From a virus, in the IMG/VR virus record IMGVR_UViG_3300020175_000016, positions 1 to 40,018 of that record: a stretch of 40,018 nucleotides of DNA; one strand, given 5' to 3'. The notes beneath the pieces were generated by a model that worked only from the letters and a program-made list of their open reading frames with translations, did no database searches and was not told the DNA's origin. The position numbers and the translations under genes are program-made. The stretch's first letter is position 1; each line of letters begins with the position of its first letter. Below are positions 15,529 to 24,546 of the stretch, one piece after another.

Positions 15529-15564
15529 ATAGTGAAGGGTCACTTTGGTGGCCCTAATCACTAT
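15529..15564 (+). terminator. Hairpin between unknown gene and connector gene
   Basis: A long stem is formed by 15529-15543 and 15548-15564 with loop TTTG, one G-T pair and an unpaired AA (15556-15557) on the 3' side. No T-run follows, so it may be an RNA-processing or mRNA-stabilising stem rather than a classical terminator. It occupies most of the 67-base gap before the next ATG. Confidence 0.6.
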
Positions 15565-15580
15565 TAACTAAAATATTAAA

Positions 15581-16519
15581 ATGGCAATAAACGTAAATAC
15601 TGTATATCAAACCGTTTTATTAATACTAAATAAAGAACAAAGGGGTTATATGACACCTGTTGAGTTTAATAAAATAGGTGGACAAGTTCAATTAGAAATA
15701 TTTGAAAAATATGCTGAAGATATGAATCAGCAATTACGTGTGCCACAAATAGATTTAGATTATTCTGATAGACAAATAAATGTAGATGAAAAATTATCTA
15801 TATTCAAAGAAATAGATACTGCTACATATACAACTAGTGGTCATCAAATACCTTTCCAATACTCTGGAAACTCTTCGACAACACAATCGTGGACGTCAAT
15901 AACTAATCAACTTACATATCCTTTAATAGGAGACTCAATTAGTTTTGCTGCAAAAAATGCTATTAGTAATGTTTTTGTAGACGAAATACAGTATTCTCCA
16001 GATCAATACACTGTAAGTGGTGGTAATTTAATATTAAACGGTACAGCACCTCAAGCGGGTACTACAGTTGTAATAAATCTATATAGTAAACAGTTTTATA
16101 GACTTGGCACCGTTATATATAGTGCTGGAGGAACATTACCAATACAAGAGTTAGAGAGAGTTGGTTCTAGTGAACTCTATCATTTACTCAGTTCTAATCT
16201 AACTAAACCTACAACTAAATATCCTATATACACTTATAAAAATAATTATATAAATGTCTATCCTGAATCTATTGATTTTGGTATTTCAGTAAACTATTTA
16301 AGAAAACCTATACCACCAGTTTGGGGCATGGACACAAGTATAACAACTCAATATACTTTTCAAGCTAGTAGCTCTATGAATTTTGAATTACATAGTTCTG
16401 AACAAACTGAATTAATATTAAAAATATTATTATATGCTGGTGTAGTAATTAGAGATCCAGAAATAATACAGGTTGCAGCTTCTCAAGTTCAACAACAAGA
16501 AATAAATCAAAAAAGCTAG
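15581..16519 (+). CDS. Head-tail connector / structural protein
   Basis: This 312-residue protein has a helical start (VNTVYQTVLLILNKEQRGYMTPVEFNKI...), followed by a beta-rich body and a helical end (SEQTELILKILLYAGVVIRD) with a Gln-rich terminus. Helix-beta-helix order with TKYPIYTYKNNYINVYPE in the middle resembles connector ('ring') proteins that sit below the portal in crAss-like and P22-like phages. The last helix pattern, 'L...LLYAGVVIRDPEI', resembles adaptor proteins that insert between portal subunits. Assignment to a particular ring is not possible from sequence reading. The gene ends 3 bases before the next start. Confidence 0.6.
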   Translation: MAINVNTVYQTVLLILNKEQRGYMTPVEFNKIGGQVQLEIFEKYAEDMNQQLRVPQIDLDYSDRQINVDEKLSIFKEIDTATYTTSGHQIPFQYSGNSSTTQSWTSITNQLTYPLIGDSISFAAKNAISNVFVDEIQYSPDQYTVSGGNLILNGTAPQAGTTVVINLYSKQFYRLGTVIYSAGGTLPIQELERVGSSELYHLLSSNLTKPTTKYPIYTYKNNYINVYPESIDFGISVNYLRKPIPPVWGMDTSITTQYTFQASSSMNFELHSSEQTELILKILLYAGVVIRDPEIIQVAASQVQQQEINQKS

Positions 16520-16522
16520 ACT

Positions 16523-17965
16523 ATGTCAATACCTAATGGAGGTTTAATAACCGAAACAAACAGACAATATTACGCTGGTGCACAGCAGTTTCAAGCGAAA
16601 GCTCAAACAGCTACTAATATACCTAGTGATTATGTTGGTCAAACTTTTACTAGTACTTTTGATACTAATCTAACTTTTAGTAGCTCTGATAATGCTTCTA
16701 ATGGTTTTAACTTAAACAATTTTAAAATATTCACAAGTCCAGATGCTAACACTTGGACAGAGTTACTACCTTCATCTGCTATATCTACAACAACAGGCAC
16801 AAGTAACACAGCATCAGCAATCACACAAAAAAACATAACTATTGCAGTAGCTAACACAAGCGTTCTAGTTGGTATGACAATACTTTCTGCTAGTGGAGCA
16901 TTTATAGGTGTTATTGCTAGCATCGCGGCAGGTAATCAAACATTCACATGTGTAAACAATTTAGCTGTAGCTGTTTCTAACTTAGACGTGTTAACATTTA
17001 GATTAGTTCAACCGTATTCTGAGCTTAACAACGTAGTTACAATAAAAGCTTCGTTACCACCTAGCATATATGTTAAAATACAATTAAATGAAAATACTTT
17101 ATGGGATAACAATGGTAGTTATTCTTATACTAGATTAGATGATGTTATCGATAATTTTTTAATTGCATATGTTGGTGCTGGTAAATTAATACCTAGCATT
17201 AAAAGAACTGATGTTATATTTCATGCTAAACGTGGTTTACAAGAATTTAGTTATGATACTTTAAAAAGTATAAGATCACAAGAATTAACTGTTCCTTTAA
17301 GTTTAACTATAACTATGCCTCAGGATTATGTTAACTACACTAGATTTTCATGGACAGATCAAATGGGTGTGCAACACACGATATATCCGGCTAATGAATT
17401 AACATTAAGACCTTATTCTACACCAACACAAGCTGGAGACGGTAGTATAGTACAAGACAGTAATGATAATAACACAGAGCTAACATCACAAACAACAGAG
17501 GCTTGGAACGCAAATAATCCAAGAAAATTAAGTGGTGCATTTTTAAATGATTATAATGTAGCTGATTTATATTGGCAAAACTATTACAATAACGCTTTAG
17601 GTCAAAGATATGGTTTAAACCCTGTTACTAGTCAAAGAAATGGTTGGTTTATAGTAGACGATAGAAAAGGACAGTTTGGTTTTTCTAGTGATTTAAAAGA
17701 AAAGCTAATTGTTATGGAATATATCTCTGATGGTAATGCGTATGATTTAGATGCTAGAATACCTAAAATGGCAGAAGAAGCTTTGTATGCACATATAATA
17801 TATTCTATATTATCAACAAGTGTAGGTGTTCAGGAATACATAGTACAAAGATTTAAAAAAGAAAAAAGTGCTAAATTAAGAAATGCTAAAATAAGATTAT
17901 CTAATATTAAGCTAAACGAAATAGTTCAAGTGTTTAGAAATCAATCTAAATGGATTAAATATTAA
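16523..17965 (+). CDS. P22 gp4-like head-tail adaptor with N-terminal beta extension
   Basis: This 480-residue protein has a C-terminal two-thirds (from about 197) with the gp4-like pattern: YTRLDDVIDNFLIAYVG, a helix FHAKRGLQEFSYDTL, a strand LTITMPQDYVNYTRF, then RNGWFIVDDRKGQFGF and LIVMEYISDG, and a final helix region LRNAKIRLSNIKLNEIVQVF. P22 gp4 closes the head and joins portal to tail. The first 195 residues are an unrelated-looking Ser/Thr-rich beta region. Within it residues 91-159 form the module also seen in the proteins at 3185 and 17969 (VANTSVLVGMTIL ... LDVLTF). The size is far above P22 gp4 (166), because of this extension and internal loops. Confidence 0.75.
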   Translation: MSIPNGGLITETNRQYYAGAQQFQAKAQTATNIPSDYVGQTFTSTFDTNLTFSSSDNASNGFNLNNFKIFTSPDANTWTELLPSSAISTTTGTSNTASAITQKNITIAVANTSVLVGMTILSASGAFIGVIASIAAGNQTFTCVNNLAVAVSNLDVLTFRLVQPYSELNNVVTIKASLPPSIYVKIQLNENTLWDNNGSYSYTRLDDVIDNFLIAYVGAGKLIPSIKRTDVIFHAKRGLQEFSYDTLKSIRSQELTVPLSLTITMPQDYVNYTRFSWTDQMGVQHTIYPANELTLRPYSTPTQAGDGSIVQDSNDNNTELTSQTTEAWNANNPRKLSGAFLNDYNVADLYWQNYYNNALGQRYGLNPVTSQRNGWFIVDDRKGQFGFSSDLKEKLIVMEYISDGNAYDLDARIPKMAEEALYAHIIYSILSTSVGVQEYIVQRFKKEKSAKLRNAKIRLSNIKLNEIVQVFRNQSKWIKY

Positions 17966-17968
17966 TAC

Positions 17969-20900
17969 ATGGCTGAGATAAAAAATAGTTTTCTTAAGTC
18001 CAAAATGAACAAGGACTTAGATGACAGACTTATTCCTAACGGTGAGTATAGAGATGCAAGAAATATATCTGTAGGTAGATCTGAAGATGATGATATAGGT
18101 GCGTTAGAAAATATAAAAGGTAATACTTTAGTTCCAGGAACTAATATTGGGGCTTTACAAGTTATAGGTTATTTAACAAGTAATAATTCTGAAACTATTT
18201 ATTTGTTTTTAACTAACAATTCTACTGCTTCACCTGGAACTAGCCATTACATATACAAATATTTTAATAATTCATATACTAAAATACTTGAAGGTGCGTT
18301 TTTAAATTTTAGTGCAGATAACTATATAACAGGAGTTAATCTTGTAGAAGATTTATTATTTTGGACAGATAACAGGAATCAACCTAGAAAAATAAACGTT
18401 ACTAAACCTTTTGGTTATTACTTTAAAGAAAATCAAATATCTGTAGCAAAATACAACCCTTATGAACCTATAGAGTTATTAAAAACTATAACAGCAACTG
18501 GTACTTCAACAGGGGTTAATTTAGTTTTAACAGCTGCAAATACTTTAATAAAAAAAGGTATGAGCGTAATTGTTAAAAATAATTCTAACGTTCAAAAAGT
18601 TGATGCTGATAAATATATATACGTAACAAACGTTTCAGGAACTGCTGTAACTTTAAACGTTCAACCAACGGACGAAGCTGGTAATAATTATAATATTGTA
18701 AATACAGATACTATAACTTTCCTTGTTACAACTATGACAGGTAAAGATATCACATATGATTTTAACGATAGTAATGATTGGCCTGGTGATCCAGATTTTT
18801 TACAAGATTTATTTGTAAGGTTTAGTTATAGGTTTAAGTTTGATGATCAAGAGTATTCTGTAATGGCGCCATTCACTCAACCAACTTTTATACCTCAACA
18901 AAAAGGTTATTTTTTAGAGGGTGATGAAGATGCGGCTTATAGAAGTACTATATTAGACTTCATGCAAAATGGTGTACAAAACGTAGAATTAATTATTCCA
19001 CTTCCAGACAGACAGTCTAAAAAAGGTGACGGAACTCTTGATACATATAAAATAGTACAGCTAGATATATTATATAAAGAATCAGACGCTAGAGCTGTAA
19101 AAGTTTTAGACAGTATAAACGTAGATAATTTAAACTCAAGTTCAAACACATACTTGTATAACTATCAATCAAGAAAACCTTATAAAACTTTACCAGAAAG
19201 ACAAACTGTAAGAGTTTATGATAGAGTACCTGTTAGAGCTTTGGCACAAGAGGTTTCGGGTAATAGAATTATGTATGGTAACTTCCAGAGCCAACATACT
19301 CCACCGGCAACAATAGATTACAACGTTGGCGCTAGCGCTAAAAACACAACTGTTTTTACTAATTGGGCTGAATATCCAAATCATACTTTAAAGAAAAATA
19401 GAAATTATCAAGTTGGCTTTATATTATCTGACAAGTTTGGTAGACAATCATCAGTTATATTATCATCTGTTGATGATAGTGCTCCAACAACATTAGGTGG
19501 CACTACATTTGGTGGTTCAACTTTTTATCACCCTTATACTTCGGCAACACAAAATTTAAAACAATGGTTTGGTGACGCTTTAAAAGTTGTTATAAATACT
19601 GAAATTACTTCTTCTGTAAATAGTGATGGCGAAGGTGCTCCAGGTTTATATGCTGATCAGATAGGAAACGGTTTTAATACAACAGCAAACAGCGTAGGGA
19701 TAACTTCTCCTTTTATTTATACATTTACTCTAGGTTCAAATGCGGTTGACGTTCCGGTTTTAAATTCATATTTAAGAGGTGAGTTTACAGATTTTGTAAA
19801 AGTAACCAATGTAGATGATACAGCTGCTCCTATTTACACAATAACTACAGATGGGCAAGTAAATAATTTCTTATATTCTGACAATGCTTTAAATGCTCCA
19901 GACACTAAATATGCTTATACAATAACAAACACTTTAGGTTGGTATTCGTATAAAGTTGTTGTTAAACAACAAGAGCAAGATTACTATAACTGTTATTTAC
20001 CAGGTTTTTTAAATGGTTACCCAAGTACAACAGGTGTAACTGATCCTCCAGTTTTTCCTACAACTGAAGACGATAAAACAGCTCACACAGTATTATTAAA
20101 CGATAATATAAATAAAATACCTAGAGATTTAAATGAAACTTCTGATCAACAAAAACAGTTTAGAAGCTCTGTAAGATTATATGGTAGAGTAAATAACACC
20201 GCCACGGACAACGTACAATATTTTCCAGTTTCCACCGGAACTCAAACACTGCCATTAGCTATGACGGCAGACACTATATCTACAGCTTTTGATTTATCTA
20301 TGTATAGCGATGATATTTCAACAACTAATGTTCCTTTTTATCAATTAGAAACAAATCCTTTTATAGCTAGATTAGCAACGTCCAATGCTGGTACTACTGT
20401 TGTAGGTTTACCTAACTCTTCAATGACAATACAACTTTCTGTTGCTGAAACAGAACCTGTTGAAAGTTTATTACAATTATTTTACGAAACAACAACAGTT
20501 GGTTTAATAGCTGATTTAAATGCTGATATAAACACTGGTTTTGATGGTGTGGCTGGATTGTCAGCATTAGGTTATTCGCATTTTGAAAACATGGCTGCTA
20601 ACACAGATATATCAGCTGTATTTAAACCTCAAAACAATCAAGGTAGTGATTTTTTAAATACTCAGATAGAAAACGTTTCTATGACAGTTACAGATGGTAA
20701 TGGTCTCACTAGAGCAACGGGAAATTTAACTGACGGTTTTACAGGCGATTTTAAACTGATAACATCTGGAACAGGATATAAGCTACAAACAGCAGTTGAT
20801 ACTTTTGTTTTTTCAAATGCTGGTTTTGATTCAAATAAAAACTCAAAAGAAACATATAATTTTAATTTTACTTGGACAACTGTACCGGCTTCAGGTGGTG

Positions 20901-22279
20901 ATACTAGTTCAACACCTTTCACGGGAAACTTAACTAATAATGATCCTATTTTTACAGACTGGATTTCAGGACCAAGCTTACCGGCTGTAACGGTTAGCGT
21001 TGGTGATAACACTGGTGTTACTAGAGGAGCTGATAATGGTTCTGCTACAAATAATACAAGTCAAATAAAGTATAGTATAGTTTCTCAATCACCAGGTTCT
21101 TATTTTTCTATAGCTGATCCTTCTGTTGGCGTTGTTACAAAAAGTACAACAACACCACTAGGTGTTTATACTTTAAACTTAAAAGCTGAAGATGCTGTTG
21201 TGAGTGGTGTAGTACAAAATGGTTCGCTAAGCGTTACTAAACAACAAGTAATTACAGTTGGTGCGTTACAAATGAATACAAGTTCTAAATCAGGTTGCGA
21301 ATCTAGTATTGTTCCTTCTCAAGGTATACCACCTATGTTTGGTGCTGTAGTACCACTTTCTGCAACTCAATCACAACCCCAAAGAGCAATATGGTATATA
21401 GCTAATGGAACTTTTACCAGTTCTAGTCCAGCTTCTGGTTATGCTTTAACTGATTTACCGGTTCAACCATCAACTAGCACAAGTGACTCTAACTTTTTAT
21501 TTAGACTAGGAACACCAAATAATTCAGCTTTATCAGTTGGAACTGTTGTATTTTCTTGTAATATGCAGCAGAAATATTCTAGCGGATCATCTGCTCCTAG
21601 GTCTGGTTCAAAAGTTCAATGGAAAGTTTATCACAGAGATAATGCCTCTGATGCAACATGGAGTCAATTAGCTGATATAAATAATTCTAATATTATTGCT
21701 GATGCGGAATTAATAAACAACAGCTCTAATACTACTAAATACGCTTCAACAGCTTTTGCTTTTGACACAGTTGGTGAATACCTTATTGTTGCTGAAAATG
21801 CTTACCATACTTATGCTGGTACGTTTAATGATTCATTAATTTTATGGGTTAATTCTGATGATTTATACTATGGTTCGTGTGTAGTTGAAAACGGTTCTCA
21901 AGTCTCACCATACTCTACTAATCCAACAGCTTGGAATTATGAAATATCTAGTCATAAAACAGCATACGGTTGTTATGCTACTAGTACACCAAGATTTGCT
22001 CCAATGGCTTATGCAGAATATGTTGATATATTTTACTTAAACAATACATTATCTTCACCAGCCAATGGTTCGACATATAACTATCCTAACTTCTTCGGTT
22101 TTGATGCTGCTTTTGGTAAACCTTTTGATCAGGTAAAAGTTTCAGCAAAATTTGATGCGGGTGGTATTAAAATAAGTGGAGATGCAAATACGTGTAGTGA
22201 TAAACTTGCTAGACCTTGTTCCTCTTCTTCATTACCTGTTTGTTCTAGACCTGTTCCAGGCGCAATAGGTTGGTTGTAA
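17969..22279 (+). CDS. P22 gp10-like tail stabilisation protein with Ig/cadherin-like C-terminus
   Basis: This 1436-residue protein has an N-terminus (MNKDLDDRLIPNGEYRDARN, then ALENIKGN) that is the signature of the gp10-like tail stabilisation or needle-base protein of crAss-like phages. The first 400 residues continue in that beta-propeller style, interrupted at 178-252 by the module shared with the proteins at 3185 and 16523. The C-terminal half is low in charge, rich in Thr, Ser, Asn and Gly, and includes a cadherin-like repeat around 1015-1085 (QIKYSIVSQ ... YTLNLKAEDA ... QQVITVG). Cysteines cluster at the end. The propeller continuation usual in this family is found in the next gene. 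A host-binding role for the Ig-like part is inferred. Confidence 0.75.
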   Translation: MAEIKNSFLKSKMNKDLDDRLIPNGEYRDARNISVGRSEDDDIGALENIKGNTLVPGTNIGALQVIGYLTSNNSETIYLFLTNNSTASPGTSHYIYKYFNNSYTKILEGAFLNFSADNYITGVNLVEDLLFWTDNRNQPRKINVTKPFGYYFKENQISVAKYNPYEPIELLKTITATGTSTGVNLVLTAANTLIKKGMSVIVKNNSNVQKVDADKYIYVTNVSGTAVTLNVQPTDEAGNNYNIVNTDTITFLVTTMTGKDITYDFNDSNDWPGDPDFLQDLFVRFSYRFKFDDQEYSVMAPFTQPTFIPQQKGYFLEGDEDAAYRSTILDFMQNGVQNVELIIPLPDRQSKKGDGTLDTYKIVQLDILYKESDARAVKVLDSINVDNLNSSSNTYLYNYQSRKPYKTLPERQTVRVYDRVPVRALAQEVSGNRIMYGNFQSQHTPPATIDYNVGASAKNTTVFTNWAEYPNHTLKKNRNYQVGFILSDKFGRQSSVILSSVDDSAPTTLGGTTFGGSTFYHPYTSATQNLKQWFGDALKVVINTEITSSVNSDGEGAPGLYADQIGNGFNTTANSVGITSPFIYTFTLGSNAVDVPVLNSYLRGEFTDFVKVTNVDDTAAPIYTITTDGQVNNFLYSDNALNAPDTKYAYTITNTLGWYSYKVVVKQQEQDYYNCYLPGFLNGYPSTTGVTDPPVFPTTEDDKTAHTVLLNDNINKIPRDLNETSDQQKQFRSSVRLYGRVNNTATDNVQYFPVSTGTQTLPLAMTADTISTAFDLSMYSDDISTTNVPFYQLETNPFIARLATSNAGTTVVGLPNSSMTIQLSVAETEPVESLLQLFYETTTVGLIADLNADINTGFDGVAGLSALGYSHFENMAANTDISAVFKPQNNQGSDFLNTQIENVSMTVTDGNGLTRATGNLTDGFTGDFKLITSGTGYKLQTAVDTFVFSNAGFDSNKNSKETYNFNFTWTTVPASGGDTSSTPFTGNLTNNDPIFTDWISGPSLPAVTVSVGDNTGVTRGADNGSATNNTSQIKYSIVSQSPGSYFSIADPSVGVVTKSTTTPLGVYTLNLKAEDAVVSGVVQNGSLSVTKQQVITVGALQMNTSSKSGCESSIVPSQGIPPMFGAVVPLSATQSQPQRAIWYIANGTFTSSSPASGYALTDLPVQPSTSTSDSNFLFRLGTPNNSALSVGTVVFSCNMQQKYSSGSSAPRSGSKVQWKVYHRDNASDATWSQLADINNSNIIADAELINNSSNTTKYASTAFAFDTVGEYLIVAENAYHTYAGTFNDSLILWVNSDDLYYGSCVVENGSQVSPYSTNPTAWNYEISSHKTAYGCYATSTPRFAPMAYAEYVDIFYLNNTLSSPANGSTYNYPNFFGFDAAFGKPFDQVKVSAKFDAGGIKISGDANTCSDKLARPCSSSSLPVCSRPVPGAIGWL

Positions 22280-22311
22280 TAATAACAAAAAATAAGTGAT
22301 AATAAAATAAT

Positions 22312-23676
22312 ATGGCTGCTACTTTAGAATTAAAATATTTTAACTCATACTGGTTGAAGAAAATATCAAGTGTTGTAGATGCTAACCCACAGCCTATAAA
22401 ACCATATGACACTATACCTGGAGGTAATGCTAATGCAACACCAGCTGTTGCGCCTTATGCTAATGACAATGCAACTGACTGGTTTATTGAAGAGTCTAGA
22501 ATTAGAGGAGGTTATAATAACACATCGACAGATATAGGTGTGAAAGCTCACATAGTGGAAGATAACCCTAACAACCAAAATAGATTTAATGCCTTGATAT
22601 ATTCAGGCGTATTTAATTCTAGAACAGGAGTTAATCAAACAAATGAGTTTTCTGTTGGTGAAGACATAACTAGAGGTGTAGATCCAGCACATGGACAAAT
22701 AATGAAACTTTATGCTGAAGATACTAATTTAATTATATTTCAAGAAGATAAAGTAAATAAAGCTTTAATAGATAAAGATGCTATATACACTGCTGAAGGC
22801 CAACCTTTGACAGCTTCTGGTAGAATGATTATAGGACAAATAGTACCTTATAAAGGTAAATACGGAATAGCTCAAGATCCTTTTAGCTTTGCTGTATATG
22901 GTTATAGAAAATACTTTACAGATAGAAGAAGAGGTTGCGTGTTAAGACTAACAACCGGTGGTGAAATTATAGAAATATCAGGTTATGGTATGCAAGACTT
23001 TTTTAGAGACAAGCTAACACAAAATGGTATAACTAATATAGTAGGTGGTTGGGACAATCATACTAAAAACTATATATTATCTATACAAACAGCTTCAGAT
23101 TATGACACTGCTAGTTTTGATGAAACAGTACAGGGTTGGACTAGTTTCTTTGATTTTAAACCAAGCTTTATGTTTAGTTTAACTTCAACTTTCTTTTCTA
23201 CTAATAGTGGCAAGCTTTACAGTCATTATGGAAGTAGTGCACATGGAAGATTCTACGATGCGCCTAACAATGTATTTGCTTCAACAGTTAAAGTTATATT
23301 AAACGGTTCTCCATCAACAGTCAAAGTGTTTAAAACAATTAATTATGAAGGTAATAATGATTGGACTGTATCAAATGTTGTAGCAAGTTCTGGAGATATA
23401 GCTCAAGTACCTATTGCTAAATACGGAAATGTTCCTACTAGTTTAACTGCTTTAGAAAACGAAATGTTTACTAACAAGTTTAAAAGAAAAGAAAATAAAT
23501 ACTTTGCTAATTTAATAAATACTTCACCCGTGACTCCTGGTGAAATACTTTTTGGTGCAAGTATGACAGGTGTAAAAGGATTTTTTACAACTTTTGAATT
23601 TAGCTTAGACAATAGTATAAACCAAAAAAGAGAATTATTTGCAGTATCTTCTGACACTGTAGAATCATCATATTAA
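22312..23676 (+). CDS. Tail protein, likely C-terminal part of a gp10-like propeller
   Basis: This 454-residue protein contains the core run GQIMKLYAEDTNLIIFQEDKV, then VPYKGKYGIAQDPFSFAVYG and YFTDRRRGCVLRLTTGGEIIEIS, with INNIVGGWD-type strands after it. These segments are usually found in the second half of one large gp10-like protein, following the NGEYRDA region that here lies in the preceding gene. The Cys-free body has regular beta repeats (KLIIFQ, YFTD, YILSIQ) as in a beta-propeller. The two products probably assemble into one tail structure. An A/T leader (AAATAAT) precedes the ATG and the previous stop is 32 bases upstream, so this is a genuine split and not a frameshift. Confidence 0.72.
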   Translation: MAATLELKYFNSYWLKKISSVVDANPQPIKPYDTIPGGNANATPAVAPYANDNATDWFIEESRIRGGYNNTSTDIGVKAHIVEDNPNNQNRFNALIYSGVFNSRTGVNQTNEFSVGEDITRGVDPAHGQIMKLYAEDTNLIIFQEDKVNKALIDKDAIYTAEGQPLTASGRMIIGQIVPYKGKYGIAQDPFSFAVYGYRKYFTDRRRGCVLRLTTGGEIIEISGYGMQDFFRDKLTQNGITNIVGGWDNHTKNYILSIQTASDYDTASFDETVQGWTSFFDFKPSFMFSLTSTFFSTNSGKLYSHYGSSAHGRFYDAPNNVFASTVKVILNGSPSTVKVFKTINYEGNNDWTVSNVVASSGDIAQVPIAKYGNVPTSLTALENEMFTNKFKRKENKYFANLINTSPVTPGEILFGASMTGVKGFFTTFEFSLDNSINQKRELFAVSSDTVESSY

Positions 23677-23682
23677 AAGATT

Positions 23683-24540
23683 ATGGAAGAAGTTTTAAAT
23701 ATATTATACGAATTTTTATTTGCCGCACCAGAAGGGGTAAACATAGGTATAGCACCTATGGTAGCTGGCGCTATTCTAAGCGGTGCTGGTAAAATTATAG
23801 GTGGAATATTTGGTTCAGGTAGAGCAAGAAGAGCTAGAAGAAGAGCTGAAGCTGAAAAAAGAAGATTAACAGGAGAGTTAAAAAGCTTGGAAAATGGTAG
23901 ACAGAAAGTAATAAATCCATATTCAAACACTAAAGATTTAAGTTCACTAGCTAAAGATTTAAGTGGTAAGCTAAGTAATCCATATGCTAATTTAAGTGTA
24001 GCAACAGGCGCATCTAAAATGCAAGCTGAAGAAGCGGATATTGCTTTAGCAAATACTTTAGATACATTAAGATCGTCTGGAGCAAGTGCTGGTGGTGCTA
24101 CTGCGTTGGCTCAAGCGGCATTGCAAAGCAAAAAAGGTGTTGCAGCTAATATAGAACAGCAAGAGGCTTCTAATGAAAAAATGAGAGCACAAGGTGAGCA
24201 ATACTTACAGCAAGCTGAAATAGGTGAGCAAAGAAGATTACAACAAATACAAATAAGTGAAGGTCAAAGAACTCAACAAGCAGATGCAGCTGGTAGATCA
24301 TTTAAATTTAATGCACAGGAAAGAAGAAAAGATGCTCAAATAAACTTCACAAGAGGTCAAATAAATCAACAAACACAAAGAGCACAACAAGCATATGACC
24401 AAGGTACACAAGCAATAACTGGAGCGATAACCGGTGGGTTTGGTGCTTTAGGTGATATAGCTAGTGCCGGTGGATTTTTTAAAGGTGGAGCAGAAGGTGC
24501 AAAAGCAGCAGGTTATAATTTGGCAGGTTCAAACAAATAA
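23683..24540 (+). CDS. Internal virion / ejection protein with glycine-rich membrane segment
   Basis: This 285-residue protein has a hydrophobic, Gly-rich N-terminus (PMVAGAILSGAGKIIGGIFGSG, about 25-46, with GxxxG spacing) followed by an Arg-rich helix (ARRARRRAEAEKRR). The rest is a long Ala/Gln-rich helical region (MQAEEADIALANTLDTL, TALAQAALQSKKG) ending in a Gly-rich tail with a second hydrophobic stretch (ITGAITGGFGALGDIASAGGFF). The pattern matches ejected proteins such as T7 gp14 or P22 gp7, which line a channel across the envelope. I recall the NPYANLSVATGA and LDTLRSSGASAGGATAL segments as conserved in marine Bacteroidota phages. It lies just upstream of two other likely internal proteins. 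Confidence 0.72.
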   Translation: MEEVLNILYEFLFAAPEGVNIGIAPMVAGAILSGAGKIIGGIFGSGRARRARRRAEAEKRRLTGELKSLENGRQKVINPYSNTKDLSSLAKDLSGKLSNPYANLSVATGASKMQAEEADIALANTLDTLRSSGASAGGATALAQAALQSKKGVAANIEQQEASNEKMRAQGEQYLQQAEIGEQRRLQQIQISEGQRTQQADAAGRSFKFNAQERRKDAQINFTRGQINQQTQRAQQAYDQGTQAITGAITGGFGALGDIASAGGFFKGGAEGAKAAGYNLAGSNK

Positions 24541-24546
24541 AATAGT

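Noticed and set aside
22280-22311. Programmed frameshift joining the two gp10-like genes
   Set aside because: The first gene ends in a clear stop, the second has its own ATG and A/T leader, and there is no slippery heptamer or overlap; a split gene is the simpler reading.
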